The notes below the pieces were generated by a model, which did no database searches, was not told the origin of the DNA, and saw only the letters and a program-made list of their open reading frames with translations. DNA of 64,000 bases from Hexactinellida sp. DTS-2022 (Eukaryota > Porifera > Hexactinellida). Below, piece by piece: positions 23,229 to 34,747 of the stretch; the first letter of the stretch is position 1; each line of letters starts with the position of its first letter. The translations under genes and the position numbers were made by a program. The stretch spans positions 9,362,001 through 9,426,000 of the forward strand of contig JAPNXP010000002.1 in NCBI GenBank assembly GCA_028753945.1, in the 5' to 3' direction.

Positions 23229-23503
23229 GTAAATATCGTATTTAATCGAATAGTAACTTAGGCGATTATTGTTTTTTACTCCATTTTTGGACCAATAATT
23301 TTGAGCAATTTTCTAGAATATCACATTTTATAACAATTTATTTACGATAATCGGTTGATAATCGTATTGTGAGTTATATTAGATATAAATGTTTACACCA
23401 GGTAGTAGTAATGAATTTTTATTTGCTACTTTAGGGGGGCGATTATTGGAGGTAGGCGATTATTCGAATAGAGGTTACTATTCGAATAAATACGGTAGTT
23501 GAT
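23229..23503 (+). mobile_element. MITE of the CGAATAGTAGCC family
   Basis: Nearly the same sequence as 25,663-25,924, including TTTTTTACTCCATTTTTGGA, AGCAATTTTCTAGAATATCA and GCGATTATTGGAGGTAGGCG. The ends are complementary: TCGAATAGTAACTTAGGCGA on the left and TTCGAATAAATACGGTA on the right. There is no coding capacity. The family is also found at 11,718. Confidence 0.8.
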
Positions 23504-23775
23504 CTTATAATATCAACATTTTTTATTACATTGTGGTTGATTTTGTAAGATCGACATTTCTAATTAGTTGATTTTGTGAAATCGACATTTCAGAATCTCG
23601 ATTTAATTTAAAACAACATAGTAGTAGATTTTGTAAATTGACATTCTGAAATTTAGATTTTGTAAAATCAACTAATTAGAAATGTCGATTTTACAAAATC
23701 AACTAATAAAAAAAAGTTGATTTTATAAAGCGACATATTTTATTCGTTGATTTTGCAAAATCACCTTGGAATATT
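23504..23775. repeat. Cluster of TTGATTTTGTAAAATCGACA inverted motifs
   Basis: The motif and its complement occur at least eight times in about 270 bp, so the strand can fold into several alternative hairpins. Related motifs lie at 23,140-23,215 on the other side of the MITE, so the MITE probably inserted into this repeat. Confidence 0.65.
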
Positions 23776-24185
23776 TTTTCATTCTAGTAAAAAAATTCAT
23801 TTTGGTAAATTTTCTTCATACAAGTCTGTAATACTATATACTTGGATGAGCGAATTCTGAACAAAAAACAATAAAACCTAGGCCTATCCGTGTAACATAG
23901 CCAAATCGAACACTTGTTTTTGTTCCGTTGATTCATGTTGATTTTGTAATTCGAAAATATGCTGTTCAATCTGTAATAAATCGACGTGTCTTGCTAAATA
24001 CAGGCGTCATTTACTTGGGCACGTGAAATCAGGGGAACAGTTAGCTGATGGCATCAATCCGATTTTTTTTTAATTTAATGGATGACATGTTTAACTATTA
24101 AACTATTCTTCCACACGGTGCAACATTTATATTTACAATCAAAAGCACAACACAGTCTATATACAAATACAATTACAATTGGATA
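23776..24185. other. No recognisable gene
   Basis: AT-rich. At 24,018-24,036 the motif GGGCACGTGAAATCAGGGG appears; it recurs at about 24,879 on the far side of the next MITE, suggesting two members of one unidentified repeat. Confidence 0.3.
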
Positions 24186-24682
24186 CAGTGCAACCTCTAT
24201 AAGTGGGGTCTCTATAAATGGGGAACATCTGTAAGCGGGAGAATTTTGGTCCATATTCGTTCATTTCCATACTAATGATCCTCTATAAGCGGGGAAGTGG
24301 GGAATGGGGGACCTTAATTTTAAAGTAATTAGTATCCCCATACAAAATGACCTCTATAAATGGGGGAGATGGACAAATTCTAACATAATACTTATAAATT
24401 ATGCTGCATTTCTAATAAATGCACTCTAAAGTTCTACAGAATAAATATTTTTGATGGACACTATGATGTTTTTTAAGAAATGATCGGCAGTGATCAGAAT
24501 TTAACTAAATTGTGAAAATATACAAATACTGACTATAACTTACATTAATGGATGTGTTATAAGTATATATTTCATAATATGACCATATGTAGTGTCTATC
24601 CATTGAAAATTATAACTGGGGAATGGGGGGGGCAATTGAAATTTTCCCCTCCCAAGCTCCCCCACTTTTAGAGGTTGCACTG
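24186..24682. mobile_element. 497-bp pogo/Tigger-type MITE
   Basis: TA-flanked (24,184-24,185 and 24,683-24,684). It starts CAGTGCAACCTCTATAAGTG and ends CACTTTTAGAGGTTGCACTG, a nearly perfect inverted pair. Subterminal CTATAAATGGGG motifs repeat. No open frame of note. Confidence 0.85.
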
Positions 24683-25100
24683 TATTTACACAAAGTTAAA
24701 AGGTTCAAGTTCAAAAATTGCTTCCAGTACTAAACAGATTTCATGCTCAGGGCGGCGGGCAACCTGATTAAGTGCGCCTATTGGGGGCGCCTATTTAGGC
24801 GAACACCTATTGGAGGCGCCTATTACGGTCCATTCAACAGATCGGGTTACACCGACCTGTTGAATGGAAGTGCCGCTCCTGGGCACGTGAAATCAGGGGT
24901 CCATCGGCATTCATTAATATCCTGGCATTCCGCGTTGTTGGCAACTTCTCCTGACCATGAGCGGCGCCAGGAATGGGAATGCCGAAATATAATTTCAAAT
25001 TAACATTCAAATTATTGCTCGATGCACACCTTCGGACCGATGCCCAGAATATTGATTAAATGAATATTATTGGATGTTCCTCATGCTCTATGGATGGTGT
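24683..25100. other. GC-rich repeat scrap, no gene
   Basis: Contains three GGGGCGCCTATT-like units at 24,780-24,830 and an inverted repeat CCATTCAACAGATCGGGT / ACCGACCTGTTGAATGG at 24,831-24,868. Probably a MITE remnant; the open frame across it is a by-product. Confidence 0.4.
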
Positions 25101-25345
25101 CAGGGAATGAAAGGTTCACGAACGGACATAATTGACGCAATTCAGTTCATCTTAAGTTGACGCACGTTCAGTTCGTTCAAGTTCATCTCCTAACTTCAGC
25201 TCCTCCAGCGTTCGTTCTGTTCGTTCACGGGCTAAGCAGCGTTCGTTCAATCCGTTCAATTATGTTCATTCAATCAGTTCAATACGTTTAGTTCAGTTCG
25301 TAGTGTACAGTGAGTGGGTCGAACTGTTCAGTTTATGATAGACTG
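25101..25345 (+). mobile_element. hAT left terminus with GTTCGTTCA repeats
   Basis: Starts CAGGGAATGAAAGGTTCACG and continues with many degenerate GTTCRTTCA motifs. The same terminus, inverted, ends at 35,952. Neither end has a matching 8-bp duplication with the other, so these look like two broken copies. The inner border is unclear. Confidence 0.55.
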
Positions 25346-25633
25346 TTCAATCATACAAAACTATTATTGAAGTTCAGATTAAAAGGTTCTAAGTTCTAAC
25401 CAATATGTAGGCTATTCGAGTTTTTCTTTATTTTCCACAATTTAATTATAATTTATAATTTAGTATTTACTGAGTTCTACAATAACAATTGATAATATCA
25501 GAGAAGTTTATCTTATGGTGTGATCACGGGCGTATCCAGGCGGTGCCAATCCCCCCCCACTTTGTTCCCATGCGCCCCTTGAGGCGCCCCACTTGGAATT
25601 GGGATAGATAAATAGATTCAATATATATGTTTC

Positions 25634-25662
<29 letters not shown>
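25346..25662. other. No gene; partial hAT end and AT microsatellite
   Basis: 25,528-25,600 resembles a hAT terminus (GGGCGTATCCAGGCGGTGCC with C-runs). 25,637-25,662 is an (AT)n run just before the next MITE. Confidence 0.4.
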
Positions 25663-25666
<4 letters not shown>

Positions 25667-25924
25667 GTATTTTCTCGAATAGTAGCCTAGGCGATTATTG
25701 TTTTTTACTCCATTTTTGGACCAATAATTTTGAGCAATTTTCTAGAATATCACATTTTATTACAATTTATTTATGATAATCGGTTGATAATCGTATTGTG
25801 AGTTATATTAGATATAAATGTTTACTCAGGGTAGCAGTAATAAATTTTTATTTGCTACTTTAGGGGGCGATTATTGGAGGTAGGCGATTATTCGAATAGA
25901 GGCTACTATTCGAATAAATACGGT
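25663..25924 (+). mobile_element. MITE of the CGAATAGTAGCC family
   Basis: The ends are complementary: ACCGTATTTTCTCGAATAGT on the left and ACTATTCGAATAAATACGGT on the right, flanked by TA. The interior matches the copy at 23,229. It is the best-preserved of three copies. Confidence 0.85.
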
Positions 25925-26500
25925 ATACACATATATACGAGTCCTTCTGTCTCGGTCCCATTACGACAGATCGGTGCTACGCACCTTAAGTTAACTACCG
26001 CGTAGCTACCTTACTCCTCACTAAACAAATTATTACATAGTTAGTAATATTTGTCATAGTTATATACTTATAATACACGTTTACTTATAATGCCCGTTGA
26101 AACCTAACTTCTAGGTTGATTTGGAATTTCTTTAATTGTTTGCCTATTTGTATGAAAACAACAACAAAGATTTATGTTGGAAAGTTAGAAACGCGAAATT
26201 CGTGTTCAGCATACTTGTTTACCTATAATACCCGTGAAAGCTAACATCTGGATTGATTTGAATTTAATTAATTCTTAACCTATTTTCTGTAATCAACAAC
26301 AATAATATTAGAAATTTTTAAACTCGAAATGCGTGCTCAGAATTCTTGTTTACCTATTATAACATTTGTTACCAATTATAACATTTGACAGTTAGTTTAT
26401 ATCACATATATTAATGCGGTTTATATCCCCCCGTCGCTTTAACACAATCTAGACAAACAAACACACAAACACAAAAATCGAGATTTTATAATATAGATAT
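25925..26500 (+). mobile_element. Retroposon-like repeat with GTAAACAA blocks and CA-rich tail
   Basis: The head reads GAGTCCTTCTGTCTCGGTCC and CAGATCGGTGCTACGCACC. The middle repeats blocks with ACAACAACAA and TTGTTTACCTATAATACCCG, and the tail is AAACACACAAACACAAAAAT then ATAATATAGATAT. Inverted relatives lie at 33,930-34,420, 52,310-52,450 and 53,320-54,125. It is non-coding. The class is uncertain: internal minisatellite plus conserved ends would suit a Helitron-like or retroposon family. Confidence 0.6.
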
Positions 26501-26507
26501 ATTTATA

Positions 26508-26898
26508 CAGTCAACTCCCGTTATAACCAAGTCGGATATGACGAAGTACCTGCTTATAACAAACTCATTCCATTGTCCGGAAATCCTTCTATCTTATTAC
26601 ATTAATAAAACTTCCGTTACAACGAAATGGATATAACGAAATTCCGCTTATAACGAGGTAATTTAAATCCCATATAGCCTCTAAGCTATTGAATTTACCC
26701 CGGTTATGACCAACTCCGGTTATTATGAATTCTGCTTTTAACGAACTCCGGTTATAACGAAATCCATCAATAATAAACACCGGTTACAACTAAATTAAAC
26801 TTGTAATGAACTCTTTTAGATCGAACTTCGTGACGAACTCCGGTTATAACGAAATGAAACTAAGGTACCGAGCACTTCGTTATAACGGGAGTTGACTG
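26508..26898. mobile_element. 391-bp pogo/Tigger-type MITE with perfect 20-bp TIRs
   Basis: TA-flanked (26,506-26,507 and 26,899-26,900). It starts CAGTCAACTCCCGTTATAAC and its end is the exact complement. The interior is filled with degenerate CGGTTATAACGAA units, probable transposase binding repeats. It inserted within 10 bp of the tail of the preceding repeat. Confidence 0.92.
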
Positions 26899-27143
26899 TA
26901 TGACACATTACATTTTGAACTTGTAACCTTAAATATATTTGAGACTTTGCAAGTTTCATTTAAATGGGTATAGGAATTTAACATTAGCGAAATTTAAAAA
27001 TTTAAAATCTAAAAAAGTGTTATTTTAATGGTTGATTGATTATATACTATGTATAAGTGTTCTACAGTAAAACAATAGATATGCTGAGACCATAATCTTT
27101 TGATTATATTGAATTGCCATAATTAAATATTAGCTTACTAATA

Positions 27144-29534
27144 ATGTCGAGCGAGTCAAGCTTCGATGAACAGATTTTCAATGAGCAAGATGATTTAATT
27201 CCCAAATCTATTTCAACAGATCGGGACAGCTTTCCTTCAGATACCGAGCCCCCCGTTGCAACCATTGCTTCACAAGCCCTCCTCCACTTGCGCCAACATC
27301 ATCCCAAACATATATACCTCCATCAACACCGGGGATTTCGGAGTCATTTTTTTCACTTGACACAGCATCTCAGGCCACAGACAGTTTTCGAATCCGGAGA
27401 CGTGGGGGTCGCCCTCGCAAGCGAATCTACGTCGGAAGTAACACTGTTGGCAATCCTGATACCAAAGAATTTCCATCAGTCAAGATTGAAGACCCTAATT
27501 TCCAAGATAAGCAAACCGAAGAAACACAAATTCTTCAAAGCCCACCCGATTCGAGGATATGCATCTAAATTCCGCGTTCCACCATATACCCATTCTCGAC
27601 CAGTTGAATTTGAAACATCTAGGGTAGTTCTTTAAGGACCGCTTTAAAACCAACTGGAATGAGGATTCTTGATGTAGGCATTTTAGCTGAGGTATTCTCT
27701 ACCTTTCAATGCAAAATATGCAATGGTCCTCTCGTCTTGTACGAAGAAAGATGGCAGCACGGCTGGCAGACATTCTATAGAGTCAAGTGCCAGACGTGCC
27801 ATTCAGAACACGCAACCTTCCCTTCCTCACGTTCTCTGGGCATGCCCAGCCACCATACTTGTGTAAATGTCCCGTTTACCAGCAGAGACATGAATGAGGT
27901 TACGAGGTCGGTACTGGCCACACATTCAACCGCTATGTCATGGCGTGATTTACAATAAAATTGCTACAATATTTGATATGCCACCACCAGTTCAATCGAT
28001 ACCATCTCGATATGCCATTCGTCTTAAAGGTGCTACAAAAAAAGCGGTTAATCTTTCGATGTCTGAAGCTGCTGATCAGCTACACCAGAAAGTAGATTCA
28101 GAACCATCTCCCGAGCCTAATGCTATCAACGTAACAATAAGTTTCGACAGCTCCTGGAAGACCAGGGGTTTCTACTCCAATATAGGTTTCGGTGCTGCCA
28201 TATCTACCTCCACCAAAAAGTACTGGACTACGAGATCTTGAGTCGACTATGCGATCCGCGAGAAGTGCACTATCTGGAAGGAAGAGAAACAGAAGGACAA
28301 ACCATCCGAGTACGAGAAGTGTGGCTAGAGAGTCATAAGCCGAACTAAAACATGAATTACACAGGTTCTTCCTAAGCAATGGAGCCGGAAGCTGCCGAGA
28401 GGGTCTGGGGTCGCAGCTTGGAGAAGAACCGTTTGGTGTATTCCGTGTTTGTTGGTGACGGAGACTCTAAGGCCTTTCAGCATGTAACAACACTTGATCC
28501 TTACCCTCTTATCAAAGTGCGAAAAGAAGAATGTCTGACACATGTTGCCAAGCGTCTGAAGAAGAACCTAAAGAAAATCAAGCCTAATACGAAGACAAAA
28601 GCTTATATAGAACATAAAGCTGCCCGAATGGAAAGCAGACTATATCGTCGCGAACTATCCCACTGTTATCTTGCAGAACCGTGGGACAACACCTGATAAG
28701 CTGTCACGAGATCTACATATTCACGTCGATCATGCGTCAGGAATTCATTCTGGCTGTCCTACCGGAGAGAACACATGGTGTCGTTGGAATACACCATCTA
28801 GTTCCACAGCACCAGCTACTTTGAGTTCTGCAGCCATCTGACGCTAGGTCTAACTCAGAATGCAAACGAATCCCTACACAACATGATATGGTGCCTCTGA
28901 CCCAAGAACAAACACGTTTCTCCTCAGTCTATCAGGATTAGCACTGCCATCTCTGTTCTGAGTTTCAATGAGGGAGAACTGCCACTCTTCGGGATTATGT
29001 ATTACCTTGGACTGTCTCCATCGCGACATGCCTATCAATCAATGATCGACCGTATTCATAAGTTGCAATATTCCCGTACTGCCAAGATTAAATCTAATTT
29101 CCAACGATGACGAAGAAGAATGAAGCTAGTCAAGCAGCACCTAGAGAAGGCACTACTGAAATCAGAAAGCGGGGGTAGCTATAGAAGAGGACAGTTTGGA
29201 GCTGAGAGAACGCAAAGCAAGATGCGTGGGCGCACCCGAGGACGGGCTAGACAGGCGAGAGGAGCGTGAAGAGAAACTCAAAGAGCGTAGTACTCCTTCT
29301 GTCTCTAGTCCGTCTTCTGGTGATGCTTCTAGGAGTTCTGACGAGTCGACCACCCTTTGTGCCATTTGCGATAAGAGAGAGCCGGATCCAGTAGCACTCA
29401 GACGAATCAGGAAGAAGATTGAGTCGCAATGGGTATGCTGTGATGAATGCTCAGGCTGGATACACTGCTACTGTGCTGATGTAGATTACGAGACTGTCTC
29501 TGCTGGATCTTTCACTTGTGACAAGTGTTCTTAA
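27144..29534 (+). pseudogene. Mutator-like transposase with AT-hook and PHD finger, decayed
   Basis: DDE transposase of the animal 'Mutator-like' family, read in shifting frames. It starts with an acidic Ser-rich start at 27,144, then an AT-hook (RRRGGRPRKRIYVGS, about 27,400-27,440) and a zinc-binding region (CKICNGPL... CQTCHSEHATF, about 27,698-27,833). The first catalytic Asp is in VTISFDSSWKTRG (28,146-28,148), followed by the C-rich insert (LCDPREKCTIW). The second Asp is in FVGDGDSKAF (28,457-28,465), then GENTWCRWN and NANESLHNMIW. An in-frame TGA at 28,898 stands where the family has Cys before PKNK. The end has a basic stretch and GGSYRRGQFGAE, then a complete C4HC3 PHD finger (CAIC... 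WVCCDEC..WIHCYC... CDKC, 29,360-29,531). At least five frameshifts or stops. The PHD finger itself is uninterrupted. Confidence 0.85.
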
Positions 29535-30146
29535 TATGTGAGTTGTTCAATTTTTTCCTTCACTCGAACTATTTATTAATCAAAATAGGTACGAATTGAC
29601 AGCTATTTAGTACGACTATTTCTGTTTAGGTCACTTAGCGAGGGTTCACTTCACAAGTTCCGTTTTCCGACTTTGTTGTTCGTATTTGGTGTTACCGGCC
29701 TCATTCGACCACCGTTACTATTGTAACAATATGTATTCCTACTTAAAATTAATAACTCACTTGTATACCAATTATGCTTCTTTGAAGATCGCTTTTTGGT
29801 TGATTTTTGAATTAACTCCATCCAGTCGAAGAATATTTAATTGATAACCTTCCTCCTTCGAGTTTCTGGGTGTTTCATTGATTCATTATACCTTATTGTT
29901 GATGGATCATGATGGTAGTTTGTGTTGTAGGGTTTTTTACTCTTTAGTCTCGGGAATTGTGTTTAAACCCAGGTTCTCGGAATCACGATCTGAGACGTAA
30001 TACTGGTGATACACGGGTTTTGCATTATTGGCTGAAATAGGTTTCAAATACTATATACTACACCTCGATTATAATAAGACTCTGTGCATTATCATGGTGA
30101 TGTCATTTTTTCAATGAGTAAGCATATTCGTGATTTGGGTGGGGGA
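29535..30146. other. No recognisable gene
   Basis: 3' flank of the PHD-bearing transposase. T-rich and without clear terminal repeats; I could not find the element's right end here. Confidence 0.3.
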
Positions 30147-30856
30147 CAGTGATGTGCTCCGTTACTAAAACTTCCGTTACTCCGTTAGCGTTGCTTTTTC
30201 CTCCCGTTACTTTATTCCGTTACCGTTACTTTATTTCTTCCGTCACCGTTAACTCCGTTACTTTTGTTAATTTTATCCGTTTACCTTTATTCAGTACAGT
30301 TTAACTAATGTAACTGTATTGGCAATGGAATAAGTTTGACTTAGTAAGGCTCTCCAGCCCTACTGAATCAAAAAACCCCCAAATTTTACGAAAAATCGAT
30401 GTCTTTCCTGAATGTTGCATATAATATTTGGCTAAATGCTTCTGCCAAGTTTGAGCAAATTCTATTCAATAAAAAACAAATTATGCGCAGCCAAAGTTTA
30501 CTAAGTGAAGAAATCTCATTAGAGTCATTAGACAATCCCGGGGATCAGCAAAACCTGAACCCAATTCATAAAAGTTGGTAAGAACAGTGTCCATAGTAGA
30601 GCTATGAACTTTAGTGTAATCAATAGATAAATATATTAGGTAGGGAGCAATGGAGAGTTATTTCCAAAAATAAAACATTAACTTGTGTAACACTAATAAA
30701 ATAGGCACATGATATATGTTTGATAGCCAAATTCTCGAAAATTCCGAAGGGATGACGTGTTATAAAAGATGTATAAGCATTATTGTTAATCTGGCTTCAT
30801 AGCTCCCTACCTGGATATTTTATACAATTGATCCATAAGCATATTGACTTAATATA

Positions 30857-31400
30857 CAGTCTACTCCGCTTAATTGGGACACGTTTGTTCCAAGCCTCTT
30901 GTCCCAATTAAGCGGAGATCCCAATTAACCGAAAAACCTTTGTAAAGTTGTGAATTACCTGTGATTTACACCAATTTTGATTTTAAACCTGCTACAACAA
31001 TTCCTCCAATGCCTGCGGACCCTTGATTCTTCTCAAACCCATAGAATGAGCCGTAATATTCTCTGGACAGTTTGATATATCCCTGAACCACAAGGTCATA
31101 ATCTCTGCTAAATTTCAATATTAATGAAATCTAAAGAAATAGACAATATTTAGATATTTTGTCCTGTCTTCATCAGTATTGACAAAGATTTATTAGAATT
31201 TGTTCTGATCAATATGAATTTTCTATTGAGCGAGCACCAATTTTGAACCAAATTTCTTTAGTTTGTCCCGATTAAGCGGAGTTTGTCCCGATTAACCGAA
31301 AATTTTGTAATAGCTTCTAATGAAAGGATTCAGTTCTTGGGGCGTTGCCACAATTAAGCGGCCCCGATTAACCGGTGTCCCAATTATGCGGAGTACACTG
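30857..31400. mobile_element. 544-bp pogo/Tigger-type MITE
   Basis: TA-flanked. It starts CAGTCTACTCCGCTTAATTG and ends TTATGCGGAGTACACTG. Repeats of GTCCCAATTAAGCGGAG line both ends. The homologous site at about 63,775-63,790 lacks it, an internal empty site. Confidence 0.88.
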
Positions 31401-31444
31401 TATAACCATAGCAGAATTATCGTAAAGTAACCTGTATAAGGGAC

Positions 31445-32500
31445 TACGATACTCAAGATCGAATTTGAGATTATAATGTTTTCGGACAGTACCCAGTAAA
31501 TACAGCTACACTGAAATTTTCAGGTGAATCTGACCTCTACTTTTGCTCTAGCGACCATTTTAGAGCTCAGGAATGTGTTTATCATCATGCAAATGTCATT
31601 TTTCAAATCAAAAGTATTTACATTAGGTTCAACTATTGCAAATTTGGTTCAAATTGGTTGAAACCAACTCTAAACTACTGAGGACATGTGTAATTTCGGA
31701 GAATCTTTCAAACTAACATCTACCATTCATACTTTGGGAGTTATAGCCCTTTGAAGTGACATTTCGACCTCCAAATTTGAATGATAGGACTAATTTTGTA
31801 AATTGGCAGTCCATAACCAACTTCAAAGATATAGAAGTTAGAAAGTTTGCATAGTATAATTTAGTTTGAAAAATATTCCGGAATTACATATGTCCTCAGT
31901 AGTTTAGACTTGGTTTCAACCAATTTGGACCAAATTTGCAATAGTTGAACCTAATGTAAATATATCTTTATTTTACTTTTCACACTATTATGGGCGTAAA
32001 CCGTTGAATTTATAAGTTCGCAAACTTTTGGATAATGGGTTCAATTGTTCTTCTAATAGGTTTGAAATAATGCATGGATGTGATTGGAAATTTAGTGCTA
32101 AGCTCTAGAGTCATTATTTGAGGAGTTATTAATTTGCTGCGTCATCAAAAATGGGCATTACATGCCCATATATGGATCATTTTGAAAACGGTGCGTGTTA
32201 GGTCACGAAAAGTTTTTCGAATAATAAGAAGTCGGGTATTGCGAGCATTTTGCGCTCAAAATTTCAATTATTAGTGGACGGATGCCTAAGAATCAAAAAA
32301 TATTAAGTGGACCACCCAATGAGATTCATGTTGACGTTCACATTCCTGGAACTTATAATGGTCACTACAGCAAAACTAGTTGTCAGAATCACCTGAAATT
32401 TTCAGTGAAGCTGTATCTTTAGGGTACTATCGAAAAACAGACTAGTATCAATTTCTCTGAACAGCATAGTGCGTATATCATATATACTTCCACTAAATTT
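31445..32500. repeat. Large fold-back repeat element, copy 2
   Basis: Same family as 5890-8060: CAGGTGAATCTGACCTCTAC on the left and CAGAATCACCTGAAATTTTC on the right. An inner inverted repeat (31,645-31,955) is built around TTGGTTGAAACCAA-type arms, and it shares the TAATGGTCACTACAGCAAAAC block. It lies inside family X copy 1 and is absent from copy 2. Confidence 0.65.
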
Positions 32501-33127
32501 GGCCAAATATCATTGATTTCACGATTTCACCGAGCCCTAGTGAGTTCAATTCAACTCAGAATTTAAAAAAAATTTGTCTGCTTATCTTCCCCATTAGTAC
32601 AATCAGGAATATGAAATAAGCTCGAAAAGAATGTTTTTGCAATCTTGAGTATCGTTGTCCGATAAATAACTATATGGAGATTTGTATTGATTCCATATAG
32701 TGCTATTTTTGTAATTGATGCTATGGTAAAGGTATGCAATCGCAAGTTGAGTTGAGAATATTCATATATTCATTATATGATGCAGTCATAAAATATCAGT
32801 TAAAAACGAGTTTGCTCAGTAGGAGAGAAGAGCCTTAGTAACGGTTACTGTGTTACGGTAATGTAATGGTAAGAGTGACGGATTAAAGATAACGGTAACT
32901 AGTTAAAAGTAACGGATGCCCGTTACCGTTACTTTTCCGTTACCGTTACTCCGCGATGCCCTTCACCGTTACTTTTGCGCTACCGTTACTCCGCGATGCT
33001 CGTCACCGTTACTTTTCCGTTACCGTTACTCCGCGATGCCCGTCACCGTAACTTTTCCGTTACAGTTACTTTTTCAGTTACGTTACCGTTACAGTTACTC
33101 CGTTTCTAGTAACGGAGCACATCGTTG

Positions 33128-33930
33128 GTGGGGAATATGTTGGTACAATAAATATGCATATTATATTATACTTTCTCTTATAGCGTGTGAGTTCTGATTA
33201 ATTGGGTCGATTCCAGTGGCGGCGCCACGGGGTGGACTGGGGTAGACTTGTCCACCCCACCTAACCTAGGGGTTAGATTTTCTAGGTGGCCTAAATTTGA
33301 TTTTCCACATTTGTAATGCTTTGGAATTCTGTGAAAATATTGCATCTCAAGATATATTATTTGTTTTTAACTATATTTCCACTTTTTATATTTATTACAC
33401 TATCTTTCAATTAACATTTGACAGACACTAAAAGCATTCAATTATACTAATTGAATGCTAGCTGCTAATCCATACTGGAACAACCCTCGAATTTAATTGG
33501 CTAAAGGTTTTGACACCTTTTGTGATGGAAGATGTGAATATCTTTTTAGATATTGAACTTGTTTGTACATACAGTATTCCCCACCCCACTGCCAAATTTT
33601 AGGTCTGTAGCTTTTACCTCAATCAATTCTGAACAAACACAAAAAACATTGTGATATAATATTTAAGATAGACTAAATACAGCCTTTCTAAACTGAGTAG
33701 ATCTGTGAATTTATTGAAAAGTTGAGTAGATTTGGAATTTATTGAAAAAACTTGAGCAGAATTAGAATTATTCTGAAAAACTTGAGTAGAATTGGAATTA
33801 TTTTGAAAAACTTGAGTAGATTCGGAAAGATCTAGTTTTATATTTGAGTATCAGTAAAAAGTTGAGTGTATTTGGAAATTTTAAAAAAACTTTAGTATTT
33901 TTGGAATTTTCCCATTAATTAAAACTCTAT
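33128..33930. other. No gene; partial hAT end and a 34-bp minisatellite
   Basis: 33,214 begins CAGTGGCGGCGCCACGGGGT, a hAT-like terminus whose partner I could not place. 33,690-33,910 is a degenerate tandem repeat of about 34 bp with the core GAAAAACTTGAGTAGA, five to six units. Confidence 0.5.
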
Positions 33931-34420
33931 TGTTGTTTTTAGTGTGCTTCTTCTAAGTAAAACATCATAGTAAGTTATATTACACTAAATGTAAGTTGAA
34001 TATTGAAATTCTAGTTAAATTAACATTCGGGAATTGCAATCAGAAGAAGCACACTCCCATCCCGTCTGTGAGGGGTTTTGGTGTTTGTTTGTCCTGGATA
34101 AGTGGTAATTAAAGTAATGAGGGAATAGAAACCGCATTTATAATTTTGATGGGAACTAACTTCCAAATGATATAAATTATATAATAGGTAAACAGATTTC
34201 GAATTTCGTATTTATAAATTTTCGATATGAAGATTTATTGTTGTTGTTTACTCAAATAAGTAAACAAATTAATGAATATTCAAAATCAACCCAGAAGTTT
34301 GCTTTAAGGAATTTTATTTCTACATGTGGGAAGCCTATCGGAAATCTCACAGAAATCCTGTCGGAATGGGATGGGAATGGGAATCAAAATTCCCTTCCCA
34401 CGGCAACCCTATAATACTGA
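33931..34420 (-). mobile_element. Retroposon-like GTAAACAA repeat, inverted copy, with a fold-back insert
   Basis: Relative of 53,320-54,125 (GGGGAATAGAAACCGC, ATTGTTGTTGTTTAC, AAATCAACCCAGAAG). A 110-bp inverted repeat AGTGTGCTTCTTCT / AGAAGAAGCACACT sits at 33,942-34,053. The right end (34,320-34,420) has GGGAATGGGAATCAAAATTC sequence related to 21,200-21,320. Confidence 0.5.
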
Positions 34421-34747
34421 TAATAATTAATTAAGTAATAATTATCATAAGGTATAGCCATTTTTGGTATTCTTAGTTAGGACTGGATATCTATATATTC
34501 ATCCAAACCTCATTTATTCGGGAACTGTCGTCCGGAGGCTGCCCAGAACTAGAATTAACCCGGATCTTAGAAATACAATGGTTAGTACATGTGCAATCCC
34601 AAAGTGTCTAATCCATATTTTCTAGATTCATTCAAAATCTAAAAACGTCGTTAAGGGGTCCTGGATAATTTAGATGTGTAGTATTTCTAGGAAAAGAATA
34701 TGCAGCAATACAATCAGTGTTTTTAAAACCGGGCTCAAATTTCTAAT
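34421..34747. other. No gene recognised
   Basis: 34,450-34,660 repeats sequence also present at 5255-5460 (TATAGCCATTTT, GGCTGCC/GGCTCCG...AACTAGAATTA, ACAATGGTTAGTACATGTGC), so both belong to one unnamed dispersed repeat. Confidence 0.45.

Larger units (their letters stand above)
30345..32838 (+). mobile_element. TIR repeat family X, copy 1, itself interrupted twice
   Basis: The ends are AGGCTCTCCAGCCCTACTG and, reverse-complemented, AAGGCTCTTCTCTCCTACT, with TAGTA next to both. A second, inverted copy starts at about 63,573 and runs off the window at 64,000. Comparison shows that copy 2 lacks the segments 30,857-31,400 and about 31,437-32,660. The 30,639-30,823 part has its own GGTAGGGAGC...GCTCCCTACC ends and is present in both copies. 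Confidence 0.75.
30147..33127. mobile_element. hAT-like non-autonomous element with GTTACC subterminal repeats, heavily nested
   Basis: The ends are complementary: CAGTGATGTGCTCCGTTACT on the left and, reverse-complemented, CAACGATGTGCTCCGTTACT on the right. The 8-bp flanks are GTGGGGGA (30,139-30,146) and GTGGGGAA (33,128-33,135), differing at one base. Subterminal zones (30,170-30,290 and 32,840-33,110) are dense in CCGTTACTTTT / TCCGTTACCGTTACT. Its original length was probably under 1 kb; about 2.5 kb of the interior is a second element. Confidence 0.8.

Noticed and set aside
24018-24900. GGGCACGTGAAATCAGGGG at both ends of an 860-bp segment as a large target duplication
   Set aside because: The segment contains a separate MITE with its own TA flanks, and sequences next to the two motifs differ; more likely two scraps of one repeat family.
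32840-33110. Telomere-like GTTACC/GGTAAC repeat
   Set aside because: The repeats are irregular, occur at both ends of one TIR element, and are flanked by an 8-bp duplication; they are subterminal transposon repeats, not telomeric.
32916-33197. Tyr/Arg-rich open frame (VTVTFPLPLL...)
   Set aside because: It translates the CCGTTACCGTTACT subterminal repeat of the hAT-like element at 30,147-33,127.
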